The notes beneath the pieces are model-generated. The model saw nothing but the letters and a program-made list of their open reading frames with translations. It was not told the origin of the DNA and ran no database searches. The position numbers and the translations under genes are program-made. From assembly GCF_000002075.1 (NCBI RefSeq), contig NW_004797476.1:937177-1001176 (forward strand): a stretch of 64,000 bases of DNA, read 5' to 3'. Below, piece after piece: positions 45,901 through 57,129 of this stretch; the stretch's first letter is position 1, and the number at the start of each line of letters is the position of its first letter. The DNA comes from Aplysia californica. Its lineage: Eukaryota > Mollusca > Gastropoda > Aplysiida > Aplysiidae.

Positions 45901-48900
45901 CATTTTTCGAATATGACCCCTGTCCTTCTTTTGGATCAAGCGACGGAAGGTCATCTGTGTCTTGCGTTTCTGGCATCTGTTGGTCTCCTTTAGACAAGGC
46001 AGGCTTTTCTGCTGCAGTCGTCGACCCCTGAGTGAGACCTCCTCCCTCCTTCCCCTCACTGTCTTGGGACCTCTTCTCCTCCTCTTGCTTTACTTTGAGA
46101 AGGTTTGCAAAAGGGCCGGAGAACGACATAGATCTCTGAGCGAGAACCACTTGCGTGGTGATGACATCATCAGAAGTCTCTTTCGCATCTTTGTTGGAAG
46201 GATCCTTTCCCTCACTCTCTACAGCGTCACCCTCTGCTCTCGGCCCACAACCCTCACCACTCCCTCCAACTATCTCCCCAGTATTGTCAGCTCTGTTTAA
46301 ACACTCAGTTTGATGGTCGGGTACAGAGTTTTCACTTTCTGCTTGCGCATGAGAATGGGGAAGTGAAGTTGCAGCCACTTCCTCTGCAACTAGAGCTGTG
46401 GCAGAATGGTTCATATTTTTGGAACCTGGCGGGCCCAACGGTTGAGGTGGTAGTGCGGGAGAGGGTCTCTGACTGGGCTGAGAGGCTGAAGGATTAGCAT
46501 TACCGCTAGAGCTAGAGTTATTTTGGTTCTCACCAGTATTTTGAGCATTGTTAGAGCCTTTGTAGTATATTTTGCTGACAAACTCATCTATCACCTTAGA
46601 GTCCGGGGTTATAGTCACTCCCTTGTACGTCGCGTACTGTTTGAATTTTGAAACAAGACGGCGGGACAAATTTTTTGGCATGTTGGGGACTTTTGCAAAG
46701 ACCTTCTCCAGTAAAATACTATTCACTTTGGCTTCTTCACTAATGTAATCGTCCGACTTGCCTTCTCCACTGCCTTGTTGGTTTCCTACTTGGGAAGATT
46801 TTCCTTGTGTATCTACAGTACTGTCCTTTACGTTAGGCCGACCATCAGGATTGTCATTTCCAGTAGAATTATTCCCCTGTGAAGCAACACTAGAAGTTTC
46901 AAGAGTGCCACTGTTAGGTGCGGTGTGGGTAAAATAATGTCCAGTTTCTCTAGAGGACGCTGTAGCGACTGAGCTGGTAGGATGAACAGGGATGCTCGAT
47001 GCATCGGAGTATATGGAGGAGTCATTTCTCGATGAATTAACAGTACCATTGACAGAAGCAGTTCCCGACTGAGCTGCCTGCAAGTGAGCTGCCCCAGCTG
47101 AACCATGAACTCCTGGTACCATTTCCTGCCTAGCTGGAGGGTAAGAAAGGTTTACATTGGTCGGAACTGAAGGCATCACATGTTGAGAATGAGGAGTTGG
47201 CTGCATATTCTGTGAGTCGCTGGACCCTGGAGGGGAGTCTGCATCAAGGTCGATCACAATGGGGGCATTTTGATTGTTACCAAGAGCGGTAGCACCAGCC
47301 CGAGCTGCCGGGGGCCCCTGGGCGGGAGGCACGTTCTGAAACTGTCCGCCCCTGCCTCGTCCTGGAGGTCTCACGGGATACCCTGGCTGTCTCGGCACCG
47401 GCATTCTGGCCCCGCCAGGGGAGCCTCGAGACCCTCCGCGATACGCAGCCGATGGATTCATGGCCGCCCCTCTTCCTCTGTAGGGCCTCGTTGGACGAGG
47501 AGGGCCTTGATGATACGGCCTGGTCGCACCAGCCGGGCCCCCACCGCGGGGGTTTCTGTACATGGGTCCCCTGATGGGGCCTCTAGGGCCTTGTGGCGCA
47601 GAGTTAGGAGGTGTGTTTTGGGTCAGATCTCCTCTTTGTGGTCTCGTCGGTCTCGGTGGTGCGTTGCTTCGTGGTACGACCCTTCCATAAACATTTTCAA
47701 CCATACCATCAAAAGCATCAGTGAGGCTGTCATTGAAATTATCTCTAAGGCCTTGACCATCCAAATCTATTGGGTGAAACTGGCTTTCTCCAGCCGAGGA
47801 ACTTATTTCAACTTGAGTGATTTTCAAAGCTCGGAGGTTTTTCAGAGCCAGTGGCAGATCAAACGGAAGCTTTGAGTTGTCTGGGGTGTTGTAACACTTC
47901 CTGATATGCTCTGCAAGATTTCCATCATTGTAAGTCATGAAATCACAGCCTATCTGAGGGCAAAAAAATAACAGTTGACCAGATTGCAAATTTCTGAAAG
48001 CCCCGAGCAAAGAGTCACTGTGCATAGCTTTCATGTGACGCTTCATCACCTCTTTGGAGCCCTGATCCTTGCCGCAATACACACAACAGAAAGAGAAGTT
48101 GACAGCATTTACTGATTTAGGGGCGTTCGGATCTTTCCCTTTCCCTGGAGTCACAGAGACGATCTGAAGATCATCGTCTCCGTCTCCAGCATCGTCTCCC
48201 CTGGAGGACGCCAGACAAGCCAGGTCTTCAAAGTGTTTACTCACGTCCAGGGACCTGCTGGGGTTGTACTGCTGGGGAGGTCCGGGTTGCCTCACATTGG
48301 ACATTCTGTTGGGGGCTCCTCTCAGGTTTGGTGACTGACTCGGGTACCTTGCCCTGCCACCCGGTCTACCTCTTGGGTTGTTCACACCGCGCATTCTTTG
48401 ACCAGCCGGAGGGCCTGGTGCGGGCCTTATCTTAGTGACAGCGGTGACAATAACATCGTCATCGTCGTTGACAGTTGGATTTCGAGAACCCCTGCCCATG
48501 GACATCGAGGGCCGACCCCTTCGACGACCTGCTCGAGGCATGTAGCCTCGTCCGGGTTGCATGGGATACGCCCCTCTGTTGCCAGGCATCTCCGGGGTAA
48601 AAGTTCTGTAGGGAGGGTGAGAGGACGGAAGTCGCTGCCCATGCTGAGGTGGCGTCACTGCAGGCGCTCCAGGTCTGAAGGGAGGAAGACCGCTCGGTTG
48701 CCGAGCTACAGCTGCTGTCAGGATGGGCATGCTTCCTCTGGGTCTCATGTCGCTCTCCACCCAGTCGGACCTTTGGTGCCGCGGCGCTTTCCCACTCAGA
48801 TAGATACTGGGGCTGAGAGGCACCCCTCCCTGACCCTTATCTCCCCCTCCTGGCCCAGCATTTTTCTGTGGTGTTGAGGGAGAAGGAAATCTCTGACCTG

Positions 48901-51900
48901 TCGCAATAGCTGTGGGCCGAGGTCCAGCATTGAGGAACGTCGGCGTGGTAACCGCTTGCTGCATCATAGGGGGCATTTCTGCAGAGGTGTGGGGAATGCC
49001 AGTGGAGGAAACGAGAAAATTGGGCATATGAGAAGCATCTTGTGCAACAGGCGCACTGCCCTGAAAGGATGGAGGAAATTGGTTGACGTTTTGACTTGCC
49101 TGCTGCATTTGACTTTGAGGCTGAGAATCAACCCCAAGGACAATTGGTGCACTGTTGAAACTAGACGTCGTATTCATTTGCTGCTGAGTTTGTGCACTGG
49201 TATATAATAACTGATTGCTGGTCATTTCTTGAGATGGGGCCATCTGGGCAGGAGACTGCTGCTGGGGCAAGTCGAAGGGAGGTAGATGTTGCATGTTGTT
49301 GGCTGCCTGGCCTTGACCTTCACTGTACACCGGAGGGGCGATGGGCGCCTCCGGCTGGTACGCTAGCATTGAATTCTGCCCACCGCCTAAAGTGGGAACA
49401 TTTGACTCTGGGGGGAAAACCGGTGGTTGCTGAGGGTGCTGCTGCTGCTGAAGTTGCTGCTGTTGTTGTGGCTGTTGTTGACTAGGAAAATCTGTGAGTC
49501 CAGGGGCTGACGATGGAATCTCATGGGGGTTGATTACACTGGCTGTGGAAGACTGCATGCTTGTGGGCATGGAATCGTCTGACAGTAAAATGGAATAAGT
49601 GTCTGAGAGGAGGTCCAGCATCTTAGGCTGTGACACATCAGCGAAGGATTGATCCATACTTCCTATTGATGGTTGACTTGGTACAGTGTAGTTATTCTGA
49701 ATCGAGTTCCCAACTGATAATTGACTCGGTCCTGGATTATAATTACCGTGAAGAGGCTGAGCCATAAATGATCCACTCGACGGAGGTTCTTGATTAGTAA
49801 TGTCTGTCCTTTGATGCATGTGGTTACTGTTATTGAAGGGAACCTGAGGCCCTTGAGAAGGAGTTTCCATCATGGGCATACATGTATTAGGGGCAGGCTG
49901 GCTGCCAGAATTTTGAGGAAAACTAAATGGTACAACGGATGGCGGCTGGCAAACTGTACCGGAACTATTTGCTGGCTCTCCAGGACTGGGAAATGGCAAC
50001 GGTTGTGGCTCGTTTCCGTTGACCATCGTCCCATTATTTGCCATTGACTGTTGCATATTCCCTTGCACCATTGTCTGGTTATTTGGCAGAGGCTGATGAG
50101 GGGCAAACTGTTGTGGAAGATCTTGAGGAACTGAATGGCCCGCAGGATTAAATGTCACTTGGCTGGAGGATCCATCAGACAGTGTCTGCAGTATAGGTTG
50201 ATTATTGGGGGGAAACCTGCCACTGTCATTTGAATGGTTAGGATATGATGAAGCAGCTTGAGAGGTATGGCTGTTGGGAAGAGGAGCGACAGCTGGCATG
50301 GGAGGTTGAAATTGGGCATCATTGCCACAACCGCTAACAAATCCTTGTTGTTGAAAGTCATTGGGCTGAACAGCCATGTTATTGGAAGGATAACTGAAGG
50401 CTCCAGCCTGGTGTTGGGGAGTAGAATAAGTGTGAAGAGGTCCTGTCTGTTGTTGGACTGGAAGCTGATGCAAACTAGGTTGAGAAGCCTCTGGAAGCAT
50501 GGCCGAAGCAGTATTTACCAACTGTGGTGTGTTTTGCCCATTGTTAAGGCTGTTTCCTGCAGTCGGTTGATTTGTGTTTACAGGGGGAGGATTGAAATGA
50601 GCTGGGGACTGCATTGCAGAATTTCTCGTGGTCTCATGTGGAATTGTTGTTGGATGTGGCACCCCAGATTCCTGGTTGAATGGGGTTGACCACTGTGTGG
50701 CTGGGAGTGAGGCAGGAGTGTTGCTGCTGCTGCTACTGGGGACCTGTGAGCTGTCAAACTTCTTTTGCTCCACCGATATTGAGGCATCTGGGGCTATTTT
50801 GACCTGTGGGCCAGGACTTTCCACGATCGGAGAATGTTGCTGGACCTGTGTGATGATGGTTGCATACTTTAGAAAAGCAGGAGACAGTTTTGTCTTGTGC
50901 TTTTTCTGACAGTCTAAAAGATATGACACAGTCGACTTGATCCTTTCCTTTTCGGCAACAGACAAGAGTTGTATGTCCGTGCAACATTCGACGAGATGAT
51001 CACAAAAAGAGTTCATGTCGGTACTGCTATGGCTACATTCCTCCTTGACACAGAAAAAAGAGAGATCCTGCGGCTGCACGTTGCCGAACCCACTACCCGA
51101 GCTAAACGTGGCCACAGTTGCCCCCACTGGATGCTGAGATATTGTGTGGCATTTCAGCTTCTCCACCGAAACGCTGCTGTAAGGGCAGGTCATACAGTAC
51201 ATCGTTTCAACTTTGACATTCCAGTTCACTTTCAGAGGCCCGGTCACGGGTTTTTTATCCACCTCTTTCTCTGCCTGCTCCTCAGTCCATGATGATATGG
51301 AAGCTGGAGGTTTACAATCTACTTCCTTCTCACTCAGTTTGGAGGTAGACAGCGTGTCATCGTGAATCGTGATGCTAGAGGGAAAGGGGGTGCTCTCTGC
51401 ATTTTCCTCGGGACCTGACAGGTAGAACAACGCGTCGGTTTTCCTCACTTCAGCACTTGTTTGCTTTGAAATCATTTTAGCGATGGACTTTGGCAGCATT
51501 CCTCGGTGACGAAGCTGCGTGTGTTTCTCCAAATGCTCTGTGCTGTAAGTCATGAAATCACAGAATATGCACGCCGAACACGGGTCTTTGTCCATTTCAC
51601 ACTCTGGCTGGTGCACCTCATTATCCTGAGGGACAGCGTCAAGCTCCTTGTCGTGTTCTGTCTTACAATGACGAGAAACCTCGCTGCGAGAAAGACTGTT
51701 GAAAGGACAAAAGGAGCACTTGATCATGTGCTGCCGCATGTGAGTCACCAGCTCTCGTTTAGAATCAGCAGAGAACTCGCAGTAGTTGCACCAAAAGTGA
51801 GAGGAGAAAGAGGACTCCTCTGAAGCCTTTTCCCCGGAACCTTTGCGGATCTTGACCAGGTTAATGCTGGAGAACGGAGATATCTGGTCAGTCTCATCTT

Positions 51901-52067
51901 CCAGGTGGGAGGTGGATGAGGCTGCTGCCACCTTCTTCGACACGGGCGCGCGTTCCAGCGAGTCCTCTCCGTCGTCAGACACCGTGTCCTCATGATCTTT
52001 TTTCTTTTTTGACGATGCGACCGTTGTTCTTTTCTTTCTCTTCGGCATGGCTGCTCGCTTACTGGTT
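42540..52067 (-). CDS. Giant C2H2/C2HC zinc-finger protein (about 2549 residues)
   Basis: Coding parts are 52048-44765 and 42905-42540, joined at CAG|GTAAGT and TTTTTCAG|CTG in phase 0. The ATG at 52048 lies 19 bases after an acceptor (TTCACAG), so a 5' non-coding exon exists upstream. Order of features: K-rich NLS (1-20); C2H2 fingers at 87-107, 111-132 and 160-181; module 1 at 285-355; long Q/P/S/N-rich disorder, including a poly-Q (about 855-875); RG-rich parts (about 1140-1260 and 1480-1590) around module 2 (1322-1385); a helical, basic segment (about 1768-1829, NSILLEKVFAKVP...RRLVSKFKQYATYKG); KR-rich and acidic tracts (about 2275-2310); module 3 (2336-2402); an acidic tail ending DSISLFD. 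Each module is a C2H2 finger, a 19-26 residue linker, then a C-x3/4-C-x12-H-x3-C finger. A nuclear chromatin- or RNA-binding role is inferred. I do not recognise the family. Confidence 0.93.
42955..43140 (-). mobile_element. Family B SINE in the zinc-finger gene intron
   Basis: Reverse complement from GATGGTTGGTGGGTGCTCTG to CATCAAACGCTTACTAATAT. Confidence 0.85.
43365..43768 (-). mobile_element. Family A SINE in the zinc-finger gene intron
   Basis: Reverse complement from CCCCCCGGGGAGGTGCTACT to GCAAGCGTCATAAAACCTGT. Near full length. Confidence 0.88.
43891..43990. repeat. 20-bp minisatellite, five units
   Basis: Unit TTATGCCTTACATGCTCCCT repeated five times almost without change. Confidence 0.97.
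44100..44245 (-). mobile_element. Family D SINE with clear tRNA-like head
   Basis: Reverse complement: GCGTCTGTGGTATAGCGGCT (A box TGGTATAGCGG) and CCCAAGTTCGATTCCAGAGT (B box), then ATAAGTTTTTATCAAATATC. Confidence 0.75.
44425..44590 (-). mobile_element. Family D SINE with clear tRNA-like head
   Basis: Reverse complement: TTTATGGTGTAGCAGTTAGG (A box) and CCCGGGTTTGATTCCCAAGT (B box), ending GGTTTAAATTGTGTTGATGC. Next to another D copy in the same intron and orientation. Confidence 0.75.
44765..52067 (-). CDS. Zinc-finger gene, 7.3-kb main exon (residues 1-2428)
   Basis: An uninterrupted 7284-base coding part plus 19 bases of 5' UTR. Acceptor side, minus strand: TTTATGTTCACAG. The reading frame runs past the donor for ten codons and stops at 44732, so that short extension is intronic unless retained. 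Confidence 0.95.
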
Positions 52068-52149
52068 CTGTGAACATAAAAACATCAAAAGCAATCGATA
52101 AGTTCAAATAAATATGTAAGATAAAGATAGCACTTTTTATCATTTCTCC

Positions 52150-52664
52150 TTCTTTTTGTGTTTTACAGCGTTCGCAACTGCATAAGGTCATATGAGCGCG
52201 CAAGACACATTAAACATTTTTCAGTTGGTAGGAAAATTTGAATTTTGCCTGGTGGTGGCCGAAGCCTACTCTTATAGATTTTAGACCACCAAGGGATCTT
52301 TAAAGTGTGCAACTTGCACACGGGACCTCCGAGACTTTTTGCCCCTGTCCGAGAAGGCTAGGTGTAGATCTTTCCAATCAGAGGATCAGGGGTGTGGTTG
52401 AAGACAGCAGCAAGAAGAAGCCAAGGAGTAGCAGTAGAAAGGCTGCAGTAAGAGTCGGGAGCCCAGAGGAGGGGGAAAAGGAGGTGAGGGGGTGGGGGCC
52501 AAAAGTGGAGACGAAAGCAGACAACAGAGCATTGCTAGAGGCCAGGAAAGGAGGTGAAAGGAAACAATTTTAGAGAAGAAAATTTTCTGGTCACTACCCG
52601 GATTCGAACCCGGGACCTTTGAAATAGAGGCGAACACCTTAATCTCTATGCCATGAGAGCCCCC
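52150..52664 (-). mobile_element. Family C SINE, full length with target duplication
   Basis: 515 bases between perfect TATCATTTCTCC duplications (52138-52149, 52665-52676). The tRNA-like head in reverse complement is GGGGGCTCTCATGGCATAGA and CCCGGGTTCGAATCCGGGTA. Lies in the 5' intron of the zinc-finger gene. Confidence 0.93.
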
Positions 52665-52679
52665 TATCATTTCTCCATT

Positions 52680-53145
52680 GTGTGTTTTAGAGACGCCAAA
52701 GCAAAGCCTTCTCTGATGGGGCCTCTAGGGGGTGGCCAGCCTCTGTCATAACTATGTCTTGTTTTTGTTCAGGATATATATTCCTTCTGCTTTCAAGGAA
52801 CTCCCCTAAGGTCGTGACTGTGCAATGCTTCTATTCCCGTACTTCCTCGCACAATCAGGTTCATTTTAAATGCTTGTCATTTTATCTTGCCACAACTTGA
52901 CTTTTGATGTCATAACCCTTTCGAAGAGACACTTTTTGCATTCCCTGGTATGTCAAGATGTTGAAAATTGATCAAATCAGTGACATGTCATCATGGCATT
53001 GATTAGGTATAAAGCGAGCTATTTTAGTGTCATTGTCTTATTGATTCGGAAACATTATGAAAAGGAGATAGGACAAACAGCTTGCTAAATCATTCTTTTC
53101 CTTCAGCACTTCTGAAAAGAAGATTTTAGTTATTTAGTTTTAGTA
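52680..53145. other. Intronic or upstream sequence, nothing recognised
   Basis: No gene or repeat seen. Confidence 0.4.
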
Positions 53146-53146
53146 G

Positions 53147-53526
53147 AGTTTTTACTACGCTCACAATTGCATAAGGTCATATGAGCACCAAGGGGTGGAT
53201 GTCAACAGAGAAGTCTTTACAGGGAATCAGGCTTATTCTGCTCCCCTCTCTAGCTTCAACAGCACAAAGTCTGCTTCGACTATCAAGGCACCCCAGAAAT
53301 AGAGGGTCACAAGTGTGTGACAAACATAAAAAGTAGAGTGAAAAATGATGATAGTAAGGATTAGGAAAGAAAAAGCAGCAGTTCCCTGTCGCAGTTCAGG
53401 CATAATTATGAGCATGACATTGATGAATTAGCCCTTTTACGATTCTACTGTGCATAGAACATGTTAATGTTCCCCTTTTGAGAATGGCCAAAAGAAATTT
53501 CAGTCCGTAGCACCGTTCCGGGAGGT
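53147..53526 (-). mobile_element. Family A SINE, near full length
   Basis: Reverse complement from CTCCCGGAACGGTGCTACGG to GTGAGCGTAGTAAAAACTCT. Confidence 0.88.
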
Positions 53527-54389
53527 AAAGAGGATTTCACAAACTTGATGGAGAAATTATGTGTAAGCAGAGGGGTGAAGGAAATTTTATCTTCTCACAC
53601 TGCTTAGGAACACATGACACAGTGAGGGAAAAAGCTAAATTGTTTTGATCACCTGAAAGCGTCTGGCAGAAACCATAAAATAAAAAATAACTTCAACACC
53701 CTGGACATTATCTTAAATACTGGCTACCCAGTGCAGAGTTGAGATTATGATTAAATTGAACCAAGTCATAAATTTGTTGGGAGAATTGGGAAAGCAGATG
53801 TTAGGCCAGTTAATTAACCATTATCCTTTTATCTATAGACTCATATTGATTTTAAAAAATTATAGATATCTAATAACGGGAAAGAATTGAAAAGGGCTCA
53901 TATAACAGCATCATGAAAAAGAGTTATCAATCAAAGGTTTTACATTGATTATGCTCTCAAAGGGAGAAAGACATTTTCTTGTTTGTGTTAAGCAACACTG
54001 TGAAAATCTTATTTCAAAGAGAATCTGTCATGTTGCTCAGCAGTAATAGTTTTTACCAAAGAAAGCTGGCAACTGGAAATGCTCAGTATATATTTTTTAA
54101 AAGACCCCCCCCCCTCCACACCAACATTTGACCCTTTCTTCCCTTAAATGAGGAACACAGCAGAGAGGAAGAGTGCGCTGGAACTTTCTCCTTTATATGT
54201 CGCCAGGATTTTAGGGAATGCTGATAAAAAAGAAGAATCACACGTGTTACTGTATTATGTAATTAAACTGTTGAAGTTTTAGGCCCTTATTGACAGACAC
54301 TAAAGATCATTTAACAAATGGGATGCTTCCACACTGCCTGTCAGGGCCAATCTGGGCTACGGCTAGCTGCCGTCATTTTAAAAAGTACA

Positions 54390-54550
54390 GTAAAGCATGT
54401 AATATGCAGTTTTCCAAAAGTGCCGAAGATTAAAGGTGTTATAAAAGAGAGTAACAAATACAAAAAAGAAAGAGGAAAGATAAGGATAAAATATGTTTGA
54501 TAGAAGTAAAGAAAGAACAAACCACGCCAGAGCGCCCACCAACCGCCCGC
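54390..54550 (-). mobile_element. Family B SINE, 3' end decayed
   Basis: Reverse complement from GGCGGTTGGTGGGCGCTCTG through GTTACTCTCTTTTATAACAC. A D-like block (CTGTCAGGGCCAATCTGGGC) lies just before it at 54.34 kb. Confidence 0.75.
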
Positions 54551-55029
54551 GATCTAAGTTCGCAAGTTTGCCCCCACCCCCACTCCCCCTCCCGAAAAAT
54601 CAATGGGCTGCTCTTTCACTTTCATTTTCACATCTCTATACGCTTCAGTACGTTCTACTCAAAATCTCTGCACCCGCGGAAATGAATGCGGTACGTGCCT
54701 TTTTTCCCCTTTTTTCTCGAAGCCGTGGGGGGGGGGGGGGGGGGGCAAAAAACAACAACACCAAACAGAACAAATCCAACCAACTGCCGCGCATCGCCCT
54801 CTCTCTGACTCTCTGCCCTCAGTTCCCTGCAGCGACAAAGTAAACAGGTGTCGTCGTCCTGCCTGGGTCAAAGCGACCCGTCGCTACCCCAGATTAACAC
54901 TTGAGTTTAAGTTTTTAGTTCTGATAAACCAGCTCAAGAGTCTATACACGTGTACAGGTTACCGGTATTCCACTTCTAAGTTGTTGTTTTTTTTGCTGTT
55001 GTCGTTTGTTTTGTCTTGCTTTTAAGTTT

Positions 55030-55225
55030 TTGTTAACATTTTACGGCCCTTGAAACACAATTAGGCCATATATTATAAGTGCCGAAAATTAGAGGTATTA
55101 CACGAGAGGAACTAACAACTAACGCACAAAAAGACGAAGGGGAAATAAGATATGGACGATATACGTTTGTGTAAGAAAGAAAGAGCAAACCACGCCTGAG
55201 CATCCACCAGCCACCTGCAGTCAAA
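55030..55225 (-). mobile_element. Family B SINE
   Basis: Reverse complement from AGGTGGCTGGTGGATGCTCA to TTCAAGGGCCGTAAAATGTT. Shares an insertion-like GTTAGTTGTTAGTTCCTCTC with the copy at 57130, so these two form a subfamily. Confidence 0.8.
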
Positions 55226-55597
55226 CGTTTCACACACAGTCCGAGGAGCTCTCGTGGCTTAGAGTTAGAGGTTCGCCTCTCATTCAATAGATCCCGGGTT
55301 CGCATCCGGAGACTGACCGAAAATGTTCTTCTCTGAAAAAAAATATCCTTTCACATCCTTTCCTGATCTCTAAAAATGTTCTGTCGTCTGCTTTCGTCCC
55401 GTCCCCCCTCCTCTGGGACCCTGACTCTTTCAGCAGCCTTTCTACTGCTTCTCATTGGCTCCTTCTTACTGCTGTCTTTCAGCTACACCCCTGATCTTAT
55501 GGTAGGTAAGATCTACACCTAGCCTTCTCGGACAAGGTCGAAAAATCTCGGAGGTCCCGTGTGCAAGTTGCGCACGTTAAAGATCCCTTGGTGGTCT

Positions 55598-56110
55598 GTT
55601 GTTTTGACATGGTTTTACGGCGCTCGCAAAACTGCATAAGGTCATATGAGCACCAAGAGGTGGATGTCAAGAAAGAAATCCAAACAGGGAATCAGGCTTA
55701 CTCTGCTCACCTCTTGTTTGTTTTAGTAGAGGTTTTACGGCGCTCGCAACTGCATAAGGTCATATGAGCGCCAAGGGGTGGATGTCAATCACCTCTTTAG
55801 CCCCAACAGCACAAAGTCTGCTTCGACTACCATATATAGTAACAAGGCACCCCGGAAATAGCAGTTCACAAGAGAGAGACAAAACATACAAAAGAAGCAG
55901 AGGACAAAATGATGATAGTAAGGATGAGGAAAGAAAAAGCAGAAGTTCCCACTATATATTGATCCGGCACAGTATGAGTAAGACATTGATAAATCAGCCC
56001 ATTTTTATAATTCTACTGTGCATAAGAACATGTTAATAGCCCCCCTTTGGGAATGGCCTAAAGACACTTCAGTCAGTAGCACTGCTCGGAGGGGGGGGGG
56101 GGGGGGGGGT
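55598..56110 (-). mobile_element. Family A SINE inserted in family C, itself carrying a short insertion
   Basis: Runs from the tail (GGTTTTACGGCGCTCGC) at 55610 to the head in the poly-G stretch near 56090. Interrupted at 55716-55788 by a tail-only insertion. Confidence 0.85.
55716..55788 (-). mobile_element. Severely 5'-truncated family A insertion (73 bp)
   Basis: Only the last 73 bases of family A, with an intact GGCGCTC/GAGCGCC stem and CTACTAAAAC tail, flanked by perfect 9-bp TCACCTCTT duplications (55707-55715, 55789-55797). Confidence 0.88.
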
Positions 56111-56339
56111 CTCGGTGGTCTAAATCGATACGAGTAGGCTTCGGCCGCCACCCGAGCAAAATTTCAAAATTTCTACCGACTGAAAATGTTTGGAGTGTCC
56201 CGTGCGCTTTTAAAATGCTGATGCAGTTGCGAGCGCCGTAAAACACTTACGAAAAAACAACAACAAAGAACCCACTATACCTCCCTCGAATATGAACAAA
56301 AGTAGCATGGTTTGATCGCGTAATAAAGAAATGTCTTAG

Positions 56340-56460
56340 TTTTAGTGAGAGTTTTACGGCACTTGCAACGCAATAAGGTCATAATAAGAAATAGAGACGA
56401 TATACTTTTTATAGGAAAGAAGGAGCAAACCACACTAGAGCACCCGCCAACCACCCACGG
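56340..56460 (-). mobile_element. Family B SINE with internal deletion
   Basis: Tail and head present, middle lost (TCATAATAAGAAATAGAGAC joint). Confidence 0.8.
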
Positions 56461-56469
56461 AATAAGTCT

Positions 56470-56894
56470 TGTTTTTGGGGTTTTTTTTGTTTTTGTAAAG
56501 TGTTTTACCGCGCTCGCAACTGCATAAGGTCATATGAGCGCGCGGGACACAACTAATATTTTCAGTTGGTAGGAAATTTTGAATTTTGCCCGGGTGGCGG
56601 CCGAAGCCTACTCATCGATTTTAGGCCACCAAGGGATCTTTAACGTGCGCAACTTACACACGGGCCCTCCGAGATTTTTCGCCCTTGTCCGAGAAGGCTA
56701 GGTGTAGATCTTTCCTACCAGAAGATCGGGGGTGTGGCTGAAAGACAGCAGTAAGAAGAAGCGAAGGAGTAGCAGTAGAAAGGCTGCAGAAAAAATCAGG
56801 AGCCCAGAGGAAGGGGCAAAGGAGGTGAGGGGGTGGGGGCAGAAAGTGGAAATGAAAGCAGACAACAGAACATTGCTAGAGAGCAGGAAAAAAG
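56470..56894 (-). mobile_element. Family C SINE, 5'-truncated, with target duplication
   Basis: 425 bases between perfect GGAATAAGTCT duplications (56459-56469, 56895-56905). The tRNA-like head is missing, so truncation happened at insertion. Confidence 0.9.
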
Positions 56895-57129
56895 GGAATA
56901 AGTCTGAACTTACATTTTATAATAATGATATAGACAAAGTAAATGGGTCTGTCCCAGCTACTCTAATTCCAAACCCTGACAATTCTGATTTAGAACCTTA
57001 TTATTATGGTGCGTCGCGCAGTCTTATACGTATGTAACAGAACGTCTGATTATAACATAATCCGCATTTCTTCGTTAAACTGTTCCGCATCATCCTTCCT
57101 ACCTTTCAGTATTAGTAGAGTTTGTTTTG

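Larger units (their letters stand above)
55242..56260 (+). mobile_element. Family C SINE split by a family A insertion
   Basis: Left part 55242-55597 (tRNA-like head with CCCGGGTTCGCATCCGGAGA) and right part 56122-56260 (GGCTTCGGCCGCCACCCGAG to GAGCGCCGTAAAACACTTAC). The GGTGGTCT target is present on both sides of the interruption. Confidence 0.85.

Noticed and set aside
47270-47875. 201-codon plus-strand frame rich in R and S
   Set aside because: It is the antisense of the RG/P-rich part of the zinc-finger exon; such composition keeps the opposite frame open.
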